Position numbers and translations under genes: made by a program
Shown here: piece by piece, positions 16,583 through 24,535 of the stretch
Position numbering within the stretch: position 1 is the stretch's first letter
Layout: each line of letters opens with the position of its first letter
Notes under the pieces: generated by a model
What the model was told of the DNA's origin: nothing
What the model saw: only the letters and a program-made list of their open reading frames with translations
Databases searched by the model: none
Source: Chloroflexota bacterium
Lineage (GTDB): Bacteria > Chloroflexota > Dehalococcoidia > UBA2979
Length of the DNA: 57,588 nucleotides
Assembly: GCA_947472995.1 (NCBI GenBank)
Contig: CANJBO010000010.1
Location: forward strand, 1-57,588
Reading direction: 5' to 3'

Positions 16583-17412
16583 GAGACGTCGCCTCGCGAT
16601 CGGCGGGAGACGACGCGCGTCAGGAGGAGCAGCACCAGCGCCACGGCGAGCAGCATCAGCGACAGCGCGATCGCGCCGCTGAGGCCCGCGCTCGACTCGA
16701 AGGCGGTGATGATCGCCAGCGGCATCGTCTGGGTACGGCCCTCGAAGTTGCCGGCGAAGATGATCGTCGCGCCCAGCTCGCTCAGCGAGCGCGTCCAGCA
16801 CAGCACGGAGCCCGACAGCAGCGCCGGCCACGCGAGCGGCAGCGTCACGCGCCAGAACGTGCGCCACTCCGACACGCCCAGCGTCCGCGACACCTCCTCG
16901 TACGTCGGGTCGATCGCCTCGAAGCCCGCCTGCAACGACCGCACGAGGAACGGCGCCGCAACGAACAGCTGCGCCAGCACCACGGCCGCCGTCGTGAACG
17001 CCAGCTCCAGCCCCAGGTCGGAAAGCGTGGCGCCGATCAGGCCTCGCCGCCCGAAGGCGACCAGCAGCGCGACGCCGGCGACGGTGGGCGGCAGCACCAT
17101 CGGCAGTTCGACGAGGATCGTGAGCATGCGGTGGCCGGGGAACCTCGACCGTGCGAGGAGGTAGGCGGCGGGCACGCCGAGGACGAGCGCGAGCGCGAGC
17201 GACAGGGTGCTGGTGATGATGGAGAGCTGGAGCGCGTGGATCACGAACGGCGAGGTCAGGCGCTGGGCGACCTCGCCGTCCTGCCACCCGCGGACGGACA
17301 GCGCGATCAGCGGGACGAGGATGAACGCCGCGAAGAGCAGCGTCGGCGAGACGAACAGCGACTCCAGCGACCCCGTGAACGACCATGTGCGACGGGCCGT
17401 GCGCTCAGGCAC
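16579..17412 (-). CDS. modB: Molybdate ABC transporter permease, 277 aa
   Basis: A BPD_transp_1 permease with about six spans. It contains the EAA-type loop (SLQAGFEAIDPTYEEVSRTLGVS) followed by FWRVTLPLAWPALLSG, which contacts ModC. It starts with GTG at 17412, inside a GTGCCTGA that overlaps the end of a 34-codon ORF lying between modA and modB. LVELPMVLPPTVAGVALLVAFGR is typical of ModB. It would move molybdate or tungstate across the inner membrane. Confidence 0.9.
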   Translation of the reverse strand: MPERTARRTWSFTGSLESLFVSPTLLFAAFILVPLIALSVRGWQDGEVAQRLTSPFVIHALQLSIITSTLSLALALVLGVPAAYLLARSRFPGHRMLTILVELPMVLPPTVAGVALLVAFGRRGLIGATLSDLGLELAFTTAAVVLAQLFVAAPFLVRSLQAGFEAIDPTYEEVSRTLGVSEWRTFWRVTLPLAWPALLSGSVLCWTRSLSELGATIIFAGNFEGRTQTMPLAIITAFESSAGLSGAIALSLMLLAVALVLLLLTRVVSRRSRGDVS

Positions 17413-17509
17413 GGCCCGTCACCGTCATCGTGTGTCGCATCGACTCGTCCAGCGGGGCCACCTCGATCATTACGATCTCGGGGCGAGTATCGGCCCCGCT
17501 CCGTCTCAT
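17405..17509 (-). CDS. Possible small ORF between modA and modB, 34 aa
   Basis: An ATG 2 nt after the modA stop opens a 34-codon frame (MRRSGADTRPEIVMIEVAPL and on to TVTGRA) that ends in the TGA overlapping the modB GTG. Codon third positions are mostly G or C, as in real genes here, and the arrangement would couple modA to modB translation. The region can also fold through GCGGGGCC and GGCCCCGC arms about 50 nt apart. No family is recognised and it may simply be a linker. Confidence 0.35.
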   Translation of the reverse strand: MRRSGADTRPEIVMIEVAPLDESMRHTMTVTGRA

Positions 17510-17511
17510 TG

Positions 17512-18393
17512 CTAGGACGCGGCGTCGAACCCCGCGGCCTTGAGCGCGGCCTGGCCCTGCGCGCCGGCCACGAACTTGATGAACGCGGCCGCGGCGTCCT
17601 TGTTCTTCGTCGCCTTGACCACGCCCAGCGGGTACACGGCGATCACGTTCGTCGCGTCCGGGATGACGACGGTCTTGACCTTCTCCTTCGACACCAGCGC
17701 GTCGGTCTTGTAGACGATGCCGGCGTCGGCCTCGCCCAGCTCGATCTTCGTCAGCACGGCGCGCACGTTCTGCTCGTTCGAGACGAGGTTCTTGAGCGCC
17801 GCGTCCTTGTACGTCGCGCCGTAGTCCGGCGTCGCCGCGAGCTTGTCGATGATCTGGCGGGCATAGTTGCCGATCGGCACCTCCGGCGCCGCCAGCACGA
17901 GCTTCACGCCGCTCTTGGAGAGGTCCTTCGGCGTGGCGATGCCGGCCTTGTTGTCCGCCGGCACCACGATCACCGGGAGGTTCTTCGCGAAGGTCACCGG
18001 GGCGCCATCGATCAGCGACTTGTCGGTGAGCTTCGTCATGTTCGCCGTGTCCGCGCTGGCGAAGACGTCGGCCGGTGCGGCCTGCTCGATCTGCGTCGCG
18101 AGGGCGCTCGAGGCGGCGAAGTTGAACTCGACGGTGACGCCGGGGTTCGCCTTCTGGAAGTCGGCAGCGATCGTCTTGAACACCTCGGTCAGCGAGGATG
18201 CAGCGAAGACGCTGATCTTGCCCGTCAGGGGCGGCGGCGTCGGGGTCGCGGTCGGGGTGGCCGCGGCGGGGGTGGTGGCGACGGTCGGCGTCGCCTTCGG
18301 CGCGGTGGCGCCGCCACACGCGACGGCGACCGCCGTTACGAGGGCGAGCATCGCCGCCAGCGGCAGTCGCCACATTCCGGTCCGGTTCTGCAT
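17512..18393 (-). CDS. modA: Molybdate ABC transporter substrate-binding lipoprotein, 293 aa
   Basis: The signal peptide ends in a lipobox (AVAVACGG, Cys about residue 26), followed by a Thr/Pro-rich tether. The mature part has the ModA hallmarks: VFAASSLTEVFKTIAADF, an FAASSALATQIEQAAPADVFASAD oxyanion loop and EADAGIVYKTDA. ModA proteins bind MoO4 or WO4 and deliver it to ModBC. The ATG is preceded by AAGGAG about 8 nt upstream. Molybdate supply would support molybdopterin enzymes, none of which lie in the window. Confidence 0.92.
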   Translation of the reverse strand: MQNRTGMWRLPLAAMLALVTAVAVACGGATAPKATPTVATTPAAATPTATPTPPPLTGKISVFAASSLTEVFKTIAADFQKANPGVTVEFNFAASSALATQIEQAAPADVFASADTANMTKLTDKSLIDGAPVTFAKNLPVIVVPADNKAGIATPKDLSKSGVKLVLAAPEVPIGNYARQIIDKLAATPDYGATYKDAALKNLVSNEQNVRAVLTKIELGEADAGIVYKTDALVSKEKVKTVVIPDATNVIAVYPLGVVKATKNKDAAAAFIKFVAGAQGQAALKAAGFDAAS

Positions 18394-18406
18394 CGAGGGC
18401 TCCTTC

Positions 18407-18622
18407 GGAACAGTTGCCTGCCGGCGCGCCGGGCTCCTCGGGAGCCACGCTCGGATCGATCGCGTCGTCCGGGGTGATCTTGCGCGGTCCGAACTCCGGC
18501 AGCCTCACATAGTCCTGCGACGTGAACGAGGAACGACCTCGATAGCCCATCTGCCGGGCGACGCGCAGTGACACCGGATCGATGCCGAACGCGATGTCGT
18601 CGGGTTCGACGAACGGGTCCAT
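18407..18622 (-). CDS. Putative small protein upstream of modA, 3' end unresolved
   Basis: The reverse strand from an ATG at 18622 has an almost perfect ribosome binding site (GGAGGAGGT, 5 nt away) and reads MDPFVEPDDIAFGIDPVSLR, VARQMGYRGR, then YVRLPEFGPRKITPDDAIDP. The composition is protein-like and unlike the Arg-rich shadow frames. The frame does not stop before modA: it runs open through modA and ends only at 17405. A true end near 18407, a frameshift, or an overlapping gene are all possible. No family is recognised. Confidence 0.4.
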
Positions 18623-18677
18623 CGCGCACCTCCTCCCGCTCGTCTCATCGTACAACTCCGCGCGCGGGGTGCCGTCG

Positions 18678-19598
18678 TCACTCGTCGACCGCGTAGCGGC
18701 GCTCCAGCGCGTCGTAGTGCGGCTTGCCGACGATGCGCTGACGCTCGTCGAACGTCGCGATGTCATCCAGCACGCCGTCGATCGAGCCGGTGCGCAGCAC
18801 GTGGCCCATGACGCGCTGCATGCCCGTCAGCGCCGCCTGCAGCGCGGCGTTCGCATACAGCACCATCGCGTATCCCATCTCGGCGAGCTCGGGTTGTCCG
18901 AGGATCGGCGTGTTCCCGCCGTACACGAGGTTGAGTAGCACCGGGGCGCCCGCCCGCTGCGGGATCGCGCGGATCTCCTCGGCGTTACGTGGGCCCTCGA
19001 TGAACAGGCAGTCCGCGCCGGCCTCCAGCGCGCGGTGCGCGCGGTCGAGCGCATCGTCGAAGCCGGTGCACGCGATCGCGTCGGTGCGCGCCATGATCAG
19101 CGTGTCGGCGCTGCGTCGAGCGTCCACGGCCGCCGCGATCTTCGTCACGAACTCGGCCGTCGGCACGACCTCCTTGCCGTCGAAGTGGCCGCAGCGCTTC
19201 GGGAAGACCTGGTCCTCGATCTGGATGCACGTCGCGCCCGCGCGCTCCAGCGCGCGCACCGCGTGGCCCGCGTTCACGGCGTTTCCGAAGCCGGTGTCCG
19301 CGTCCACGATCACCGGCACGCTGGTCACGTCGCTGATCGCCGCGACGTGCTCGACGAGCTGGGTCAGGCTCACGAAGCTCAGGTCCGGCAGGCCGAGGTA
19401 CATGTTGGTCACGCCGGCGCCCGTCACGTATACCGCCTCGTAGCCCAGGTCCTGCGCGACGCGCGCGGTGAGCGCGTTCCCGCACCCAGGGACGAGGAGC
19501 GCGTTGCGCTGCGCGATGCGCGCGCGGAGCCGGGCTCCCGGCGTTCCCGGTGCGTCTGCGGGCGGCACAATCTGCTCTCTCGTCACGGTCTCCTCCAT
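18678..19598 (-). CDS. Isocitrate lyase/PEP mutase superfamily enzyme, 306 aa
   Basis: The TIM-barrel fold of this superfamily is recognisable from VPGCGNALTARVAQDLGYEA, the metal-binding DADTG (99-103), IQIEDQ and the catalytic loop KRCGH (134-138). Members cleave or isomerise C-C bonds of 2-methylisocitrate, oxaloacetate, carboxyvinyl-phosphonate or malate derivatives. KRCGH with Cys is typical of the lyase branch rather than of PEP mutase. The gene stands alone, divergent from the lactonase-like gene. The start is uncertain between ATG 19598 and a GTG at 19586 that follows GGAGGAG. The exact substrate is unknown. Confidence 0.85.
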   Translation of the reverse strand: MEETVTREQIVPPADAPGTPGARLRARIAQRNALLVPGCGNALTARVAQDLGYEAVYVTGAGVTNMYLGLPDLSFVSLTQLVEHVAAISDVTSVPVIVDADTGFGNAVNAGHAVRALERAGATCIQIEDQVFPKRCGHFDGKEVVPTAEFVTKIAAAVDARRSADTLIMARTDAIACTGFDDALDRAHRALEAGADCLFIEGPRNAEEIRAIPQRAGAPVLLNLVYGGNTPILGQPELAEMGYAMVLYANAALQAALTGMQRVMGHVLRTGSIDGVLDDIATFDERQRIVGKPHYDALERRYAVDE

Positions 19599-19749
19599 CG
19601 TCGCTGCACCGCATCCGCGGGACGGCATCGTACGCCGCGGGCGATCGACTCGGCGGGGTCGACGCGGGCCGCAGTTCGCCTAGAATGCAGACGACCTTCG
19701 CCGGTGGTGACGCGGACGCGTGACGGCGGCGATGCGACTGGAGGCTGTG

Positions 19750-20889
19750 ATGACCGCATCGCCCACGACGACGTCCACGTTCTACGCGAGCCTCGGCTCG
19801 GAGCTGGCCTGGTACGACCTCGACGTCGCGGATGCCAGCGTCGAGCGGCGCGGGGCGGTGCAGCTGCCCGGTTCGATCTCGTACGCGTGGCCGCATCCGT
19901 CACGACGCACGCTCTACGTGTCCTCCGGCAACGCGAGCGGTGACAATCCTCCCGCGTTCCTCAGCGCGCTGCGCATCGAGGCGGACGGGGCGCTGACGCC
20001 GCTCGGCGCGCCGACGCCGATGCCCGCGCGCGCGACCCACATCACCGTCGACGGCGCCGGAACGCACGTCTTTGCCGCGCACAACCGGCCCCCCTCGGTC
20101 ACCGTTCGTCGCATCGAGGCGGACGGCGCCATCGGCGAGGCGGTCGCGCAGCCGGCGGACCTCGACTGCGGCACCTTCCCTCACCAGGTGCGCGTGATGC
20201 CGTCCGACCGGTCGATGATCCTCGTCTCGCGCGGGTTCGATCCGTCGAGGGGCCGGCCGGAGTCCCCCGGTGCGTTGAAGGTGATGTCGGTGCGCGACGG
20301 CGTGCTCGCCGACCAGGCCTCGATCGCGCCGAACGGCGGCTACGGCTTCGGCGTGCGGCACCTCGACTTCCACCCGACGAAGCCGTGGCTCTACGTCTCG
20401 GTCGAGCGTCACAACGCGCTGCTGATGCTCGACATCGGCGCGGGCGACGCGCTGCCCGCGGCGCCGATCTACACGAAGGGCACGTTGAGCCGCGTCCGGG
20501 ACGAGGCGATCGCGCAGGGCACCGGTGCAATCCACGTGCACCCGGATGGCGGCACCGTCTACCTCTCGAACCGCAGCGACGGCGAGGGCGAGGACAACAT
20601 CGCGGTGTTCTCGATCGATCCCGCGACGGGCGAGCCGGCGCTCATCCAGCACGCCGACACGCAAAGCCTGCACATCCGCACGTTCGCCATCGATCCGACC
20701 GGGCAGCTGCTGATCGCGACGAGCATCCACGCGTACGACGTGCGCGATGGCGCCGGGACGCGCACGGTGCCGGGCGGGATCACGGTGTTCCGGATCGGCG
20801 CCGATGGGCGATTGGACCTCGCGCGGAAGTACGACATCGACGCGGGCGAGCGGTCGATGACGTGGAGCGGGATCATCGATCGGGCGTAG
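19750..20889 (+). CDS. Lactonase-family (YbhE/Pgl-like) seven-bladed beta-propeller protein, 379 aa
   Basis: The sequence shows the repeating blade pattern of the lactonase family: a YAWPHPSRRTLYVSSGN blade, DGAGTHVFAAHNRP, HLDFHPTKPWLYVSVERHN, IHVHPDGGTVYLSNR, NIAVFSIDPATGEP and FAIDPTGQLLIATS. Family members include 6-phosphogluconolactonase, but many are uncharacterised. ATG 19750 is chosen because GGAGG lies 7 nt upstream; the frame opens 10 codons earlier without a site. No signal peptide is seen. Sugar lactone hydrolysis is possible, but the exact role is not readable. Confidence 0.8.
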   Translation: MTASPTTTSTFYASLGSELAWYDLDVADASVERRGAVQLPGSISYAWPHPSRRTLYVSSGNASGDNPPAFLSALRIEADGALTPLGAPTPMPARATHITVDGAGTHVFAAHNRPPSVTVRRIEADGAIGEAVAQPADLDCGTFPHQVRVMPSDRSMILVSRGFDPSRGRPESPGALKVMSVRDGVLADQASIAPNGGYGFGVRHLDFHPTKPWLYVSVERHNALLMLDIGAGDALPAAPIYTKGTLSRVRDEAIAQGTGAIHVHPDGGTVYLSNRSDGEGEDNIAVFSIDPATGEPALIQHADTQSLHIRTFAIDPTGQLLIATSIHAYDVRDGAGTRTVPGGITVFRIGADGRLDLARKYDIDAGERSMTWSGIIDRA

Positions 20890-20903
20890 GTCCGCGCGCG
20901 GAC
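20890..20903. terminator. Palindrome between convergent genes
   Basis: GTCCGCGCGCGGAC is a perfect 14-bp palindrome squeezed between the lactonase stop (20889) and the DUF1003 stop (20906). Its location suggests a terminator, but the loop would be tight and there is no T-run. Confidence 0.3.
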
Positions 20904-20905
20904 GG

Positions 20906-21454
20906 CTAGCGGTTGGAGGCGTCCTCCGCGTCGACGATCTGCGCGAGGTCGTCGAGGCGCGTCTCCATCCGCATCTCCTCGACGTCCGGTTCCGTGGCGA
21001 GGCCGAGGTGCTCATGGATGTCGCTCACGAGCCCCATGAGCTTCGTGATCTCGCGCTCGGCGATGATGTTGATCTCCATCTCGAGCCTCGCGAGGCGCTC
21101 CGCGCGCTGCGACTGCGAGTTCTCGCTGATCAGCACGAAGATCGAGAGGATGATCGCCTCCAGCGAGACGATCATCGTGAGCAGCGAGAACGGGAACGGA
21201 TCGAACTCGATCGGTGATCCCGGCAGGTTGATCACGATCCAGACGACGAACCAGATCGTGTTCAGGACGACGAAGGCGATGCTGCCGGTGAGGTCGGCAA
21301 TCTTCGTCGCGATGCGCGCCTGGATCCCCTCGTGACGTCTCGCCTGGAGCTCGACCGCGTGGGCCTCGCTTGCCGTCCTCGTGAGGAAGCCGCCGATCGA
21401 GCCGGGCGGCGGAGCACCGTCCGTAGCGCTGGCGGCGATCTTGTCGGACGTCAT
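20906..21454 (-). CDS. DUF1003 family membrane protein, 182 aa
   Basis: Two adjacent membrane segments (AFVVLNTIWFVVWIVINL and LLTMIVSLEAIILSIFVLIS) joined by the short PGSPIEFDPFPF loop are diagnostic of DUF1003. They are followed by the conserved acidic/basic helix QSQRAERLARLEMEINIIAEREI. The ATG at 21454 has GAGGAG 6 nt upstream. The C-terminal ~50 residues are a cytoplasmic helix ending in an acidic tail. The function of the family is unknown. Confidence 0.88.
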   Translation of the reverse strand: MTSDKIAASATDGAPPPGSIGGFLTRTASEAHAVELQARRHEGIQARIATKIADLTGSIAFVVLNTIWFVVWIVINLPGSPIEFDPFPFSLLTMIVSLEAIILSIFVLISENSQSQRAERLARLEMEINIIAEREITKLMGLVSDIHEHLGLATEPDVEEMRMETRLDDLAQIVDAEDASNR

Positions 21455-21636
21455 CGGTGTCTCCTCGTTCCTCGCACTGATGATGACCGTACTCCGCACG
21501 GGGCGCCCCCATCGAACTCGTCGAGCGCGCTCGCGGCACGAATCTCTCGCACCCAAGTGTGACCTGTTCGGACGTGCGTCTGATCGAATACTGGCTGAAA
21601 CGGCCCTCCTCAGAAAAACCGGTTCGGGACAGCATT

Positions 21637-21648
21637 CTCGTAAACGAG
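21637..21648. promoter_or_regulatory. Short palindrome upstream of the matrixin-like gene
   Basis: CTCGTAAACGAG has perfect 5-bp arms around AA and lies about 30 bp upstream of the start at 21679, in the 224-bp divergent region shared with the DUF1003 gene. An operator or promoter-proximal dyad is possible; nothing else supports it. Confidence 0.25.
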
Positions 21649-21678
21649 CAGGATGATATGAACGTTCTGTAGAGCGAG

Positions 21679-22728
21679 ATGACTATGCAACTCGATTGCC
21701 TCGCACGCGCCGTCTCGCCCGGGATCGCCTCGTCGCGATCGTGGCGCCTGGTCGGCAGCGTGCTGCTCGCGGTGCTGGTCGGCGCGACGCTCGGATCGTC
21801 GAGCGCGTCCGTGAGATCGAACGATGCGGCGAGGGTGGTATCGAGCAGCGTCGCGCCGCAGGGGGAATCCTCGCCCGTCGCGATGACGGGCTACCGCTGG
21901 GACGGGCGGACGCAGATCGCCGTCTACTCGAGCTGGGACGGGGGCGCGTGCAGCCTGGACGGTGTGAGCTACGGCGGCCCGGCGTCCACGTCCGTGAGCG
22001 CCACGGTCGCGGCGGGCATCCTCCAGGCATCGATCGATGACATCAACACCCAGCTACGTGGATCGCTGGCGCTGGTGAACGCCGGTGCGCTGCCGCGCTC
22101 GCGCCTCTGTGCTAAGTCTGACGCCGATCCGATTGTGATCGGGTGGGGCGCGCTCCGAGAGACGGGGCGCGCGCTGAGCTACGGCATCATCGGAACGGGT
22201 GGCACGGCGAGCTTCTCCTTCGCCCGGGTGTTCATCTCCAACACCTTCGAGTTCAACTGCGCCGCCGGTCCCGTGTACCGCGACCTCCAGCACACGGTCA
22301 CGCACGAGCTGCTGCACGCGATCGGCATCGGCCACTCCGACAACCCGACGGCGGTGATGGCGCCCGTCAGCACCGCGTGCGACTCGCCGTACCTGCTCCA
22401 GCCCGAGGACGTGGCCGGGCTCGCGTCGCTGTACCCGGCTGCCTCGACGCAGCGCGATACGGCGACCAGCGCGCTCGCCTCGCGTGCCACGCTCTCCGAC
22501 GTCCGCTTCGGCGCGAGCCGGTCCGCGCTGGCGGTGTTCAGCGGCGGAAGCGTCGAGCAGCTTGCGGGGGCGATCGCCGCCTCCGGCGCCTCCGGCGCGT
22601 GGGTGCAGGACGCGCGCGGGCGCTTCCTGCTCGTCGTCGCCGGCGGCCCCGCGTTCCTCCGTGACGCCGTTGCTGCCGCGTACCCCGCGGGCATCCCCGC
22701 CTCGACCCCCGTCACCGCCGTCCGCTAG
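21679..22728 (+). CDS. Secreted matrixin-like zinc metalloprotease with shared C-terminal domain, 349 aa
   Basis: The zinc site HELLHAIGIGHS (His209, Glu210, His213, His219; HExxHxxGxxH) and a Met-turn around Met227 (TAVMAP) place it in the metzincin clan, closest to matrixins. An N-terminal hydrophobic segment (LVGSVLLAVLVGATLG, about residues 24-39) serves as signal or anchor. Cys91, Cys144, Cys194 and Cys234 could form disulfides outside the cell. The last ~73 residues form a separate domain (FSGGSVEQL..GAWVQD..GGPAF..) also found at the ends of the adhesin and the GH25 protein. Expected role: extracellular proteolysis of nutrients or surface proteins. Confidence 0.88.
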   Translation: MTMQLDCLARAVSPGIASSRSWRLVGSVLLAVLVGATLGSSSASVRSNDAARVVSSSVAPQGESSPVAMTGYRWDGRTQIAVYSSWDGGACSLDGVSYGGPASTSVSATVAAGILQASIDDINTQLRGSLALVNAGALPRSRLCAKSDADPIVIGWGALRETGRALSYGIIGTGGTASFSFARVFISNTFEFNCAAGPVYRDLQHTVTHELLHAIGIGHSDNPTAVMAPVSTACDSPYLLQPEDVAGLASLYPAASTQRDTATSALASRATLSDVRFGASRSALAVFSGGSVEQLAGAIAASGASGAWVQDARGRFLLVVAGGPAFLRDAVAAAYPAGIPASTPVTAVR

Positions 22729-22824
22729 CGATCCGTCATCGACGAGGCGCCTTGGCCGCGCGTCCGGGACCCGACGCCGCTCATATGATGGACGCGTCGA
22801 GTCCCCTGACGATCGGGCCGCCCG

Positions 22825-22920
22825 CTAGTGCGGCGTGACCGGCGGTGTCGCCGGAGCGGCGTGGTCGTGGACGTGCGCGTCGTGCTCGTGCTGCCGGGTC
22901 TCGTCGCTCTGCGAGTAGTC
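22825..22920 (-). pseudogene. 3'-terminal fragment of a lost gene (His-rich C-terminus)
   Basis: The reverse strand reads DYSQSDETRQHEHDAHVHDH and ends ..TPPVTPH then TAG. It is acidic and histidine-rich with no Arg-rich shadow character, so it looks like a genuine protein C-terminus. Reading upstream beyond 22920 the frame turns into the antisense of a response-regulator receiver domain, so the 5' part of this gene is missing. His-rich tails of this kind often occur in metal-handling membrane proteins, but the family is unidentified. Confidence 0.45.
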
Positions 22921-22921
22921 G

Positions 22922-23239
22922 TGCGAGGAGGACGAGGGGTTCGCCGTCGCCGTTGCGCGGGACGGCGAGCAGGGCGTGCGGCTGGGCACGGACCTGCATC
23001 CGTCGCTCGTGCTCCTCGACATCACGCTGCCGCTGCTCGGCGGCGAGGCGGTGGCGATGCGCCTGCGGGAGACGCCGGGCGGCGGTCCTCCGGTCATGCT
23101 GCTGTCGGCGTCCGCGGACATCAGCCGCATCGCCCGCACGGTGGGCGCGGTGGGCTTCCTCCGGAAGCCGTTCGACCTCGATGACGTGCTGGAGATCGTG
23201 AACCGCGTCGTTCGAGCGCCCGCGGATCTGGATCGGTAG
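22922..23239 (+). pseudogene. Truncated response-regulator receiver domain
   Basis: The forward frame reads CEEDEGFAVAVARDGEQGVR, then HPSLVLLDITLPLLGGEAVA with the phospho-acceptor Asp, VMLLSASAD, and FLRKPFDLDDVLEIV with the conserved Lys. It covers the receiver fold from the end of alpha-1 onward, but the beta-1 strand and its acidic pair are absent. A TAG at 22916-22918 closes the frame, and the only late start is GTG 22976. With no N-terminus it is probably inactive, unless an unusual start rescues a partial domain. It abuts the reversed His-rich fragment at 22920, marking a rearrangement junction. Confidence 0.65.
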
Positions 23240-23248
23240 CCTCGAGGG

Positions 23249-24439
23249 CTACTCGACGGGGCGGGGCGCCTGCATCGCGCGGATCTCGTCCGCGCTGTAG
23301 CCCAGCTCGTGGAGCACCTCGTCGGTGTGCTCGCCGAGGCGCGGGACAGGGCGGCGCAGCCACTGCTCGCCCTGGCTGCCGGACATGCGGAAGGGCAGTC
23401 CGTACATCGTGACCTCGCCGACACCCGGCTGATCGAACTGCGTGATCATGTCGTTCTCGATGATCTGCGGGTCGTCGAACATCTCGTCGATCGTCTTCAC
23501 GATGCTGTTGGTGTGGCCGGCCGCCTTGAAGATCGTCTCCCACTCCGTCGAGGACTTCGTGAGGAAGTGCCGCGTGAGCGCTTCGACGATCGCGTCTGAG
23601 TGCTGGTTGCGCGATTCCATCGTCGCGAACCGCGGGTCGGTGATCAGCTCGTCGCACTCGAGCGCCTGGCACAGGCTCGTCCAGCGCGGGCCGGTGTTGA
23701 TGTACATGTTCAGGATGTAGCGACCGTCGCCGCACTGGTAGATCTGGCGGAGACCGGCAGCCCTTGTCGGCGCGCGCTCGTCGAGGCCCTCGATCTTGAT
23801 CATCTGCACCGCGTGCAGCGAGACGGCGGTCTGGAGCAGGCTCGTCTCGATCTTGGAGCCGTGGCCCGTGCGCTCGCGCTCGATCAGCGCGAGCGACACC
23901 GCGTACGCCGCGATCATCGAGGTCCCCATGTCGAAGTGGTAGATGCGCGTGTGGTCGGGCGGCGGGCTGCCCTCGACCTGGCGTCCCTCGATGTCGCCGC
24001 TGCGCGCCTGGATCACGATGTCGACGCCGGGCAGGTCGGCGTCCGGGCCCTCGTCGCCGTAGCCGGTGAGCGACAGGTAGATCAGGCGCGGGTTGATCTT
24101 CGCAATGTCCTCGTACGTGAAGCCGCGCCGGCGGCGCGTGTCGACGCGCATGTTGATGATCAGCACGTCCGCCCACTCGAAGAGGCGGTACGCCGCCTCC
24201 TTGCCCGCGGGCGTCGTGATGTCGAGCGTCACCGAGCGCTTGTTGCGGTTGAACGCCATGAAGCCGTAGCTGAGATCGGTGGTGCCCGGCACGGGGCTCG
24301 AGGTGCGCGCGGTGTCGCCGTCCGGCGCCTCGATCTTCACGACCTCGGCGCCCTGGTCGGCGAGCAGCATCGCCGCGAACGGCGCGGAGAACACGGTCGC
24401 GAAGTCGACGACGCGCAGGCCCTCGAGTGGCAACGGCAT
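23249..24439 (-). CDS. CaiB/BaiF family III CoA-transferase, second copy, 396 aa
   Basis: ATG 24439 is chosen because GAGGAG lies 6 nt upstream and MPLPLEGLRVVDFATVFSAP is the family N-terminus. Further hallmarks are ADQGAEVVKIEAPDGD, NRNKRSVTLDITTPAGKEAA, VLIINMRVDTRRRRGFTYE and YHFDMGTSMIAAYA, with the presumed catalytic Asp. It is a paralogue of the copy at 7039. It follows the binding lipoprotein gene in the same direction after a 97-bp gap containing a hairpin, so the imported compound may be activated by this enzyme. Confidence 0.9.
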   Translation of the reverse strand: MPLPLEGLRVVDFATVFSAPFAAMLLADQGAEVVKIEAPDGDTARTSSPVPGTTDLSYGFMAFNRNKRSVTLDITTPAGKEAAYRLFEWADVLIINMRVDTRRRRGFTYEDIAKINPRLIYLSLTGYGDEGPDADLPGVDIVIQARSGDIEGRQVEGSPPPDHTRIYHFDMGTSMIAAYAVSLALIERERTGHGSKIETSLLQTAVSLHAVQMIKIEGLDERAPTRAAGLRQIYQCGDGRYILNMYINTGPRWTSLCQALECDELITDPRFATMESRNQHSDAIVEALTRHFLTKSSTEWETIFKAAGHTNSIVKTIDEMFDDPQIIENDMITQFDQPGVGEVTMYGLPFRMSGSQGEQWLRRPVPRLGEHTDEVLHELGYSADEIRAMQAPRPVE

Positions 24440-24518
24440 GGGGTACTCCTCGTGCTGCTCACGGGCGATCGAGCGGACCGCGCTGACGCGCGGCCCGCGA
24501 CGAGTCACCCCCCGCGGA

Positions 24519-24535
24519 CGGGACGAGGCGTCCCG
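24519..24535 (-). terminator. Hairpin after the first peptide-type binding lipoprotein gene
   Basis: CGGGACG and CGTCCCG form a perfect 7-bp stem with an AGG loop directly next to the lipoprotein stop (24536). There is no T-run, so it may instead protect the mRNA end and allow differential expression of lipoprotein versus CoA-transferase. Confidence 0.4.
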
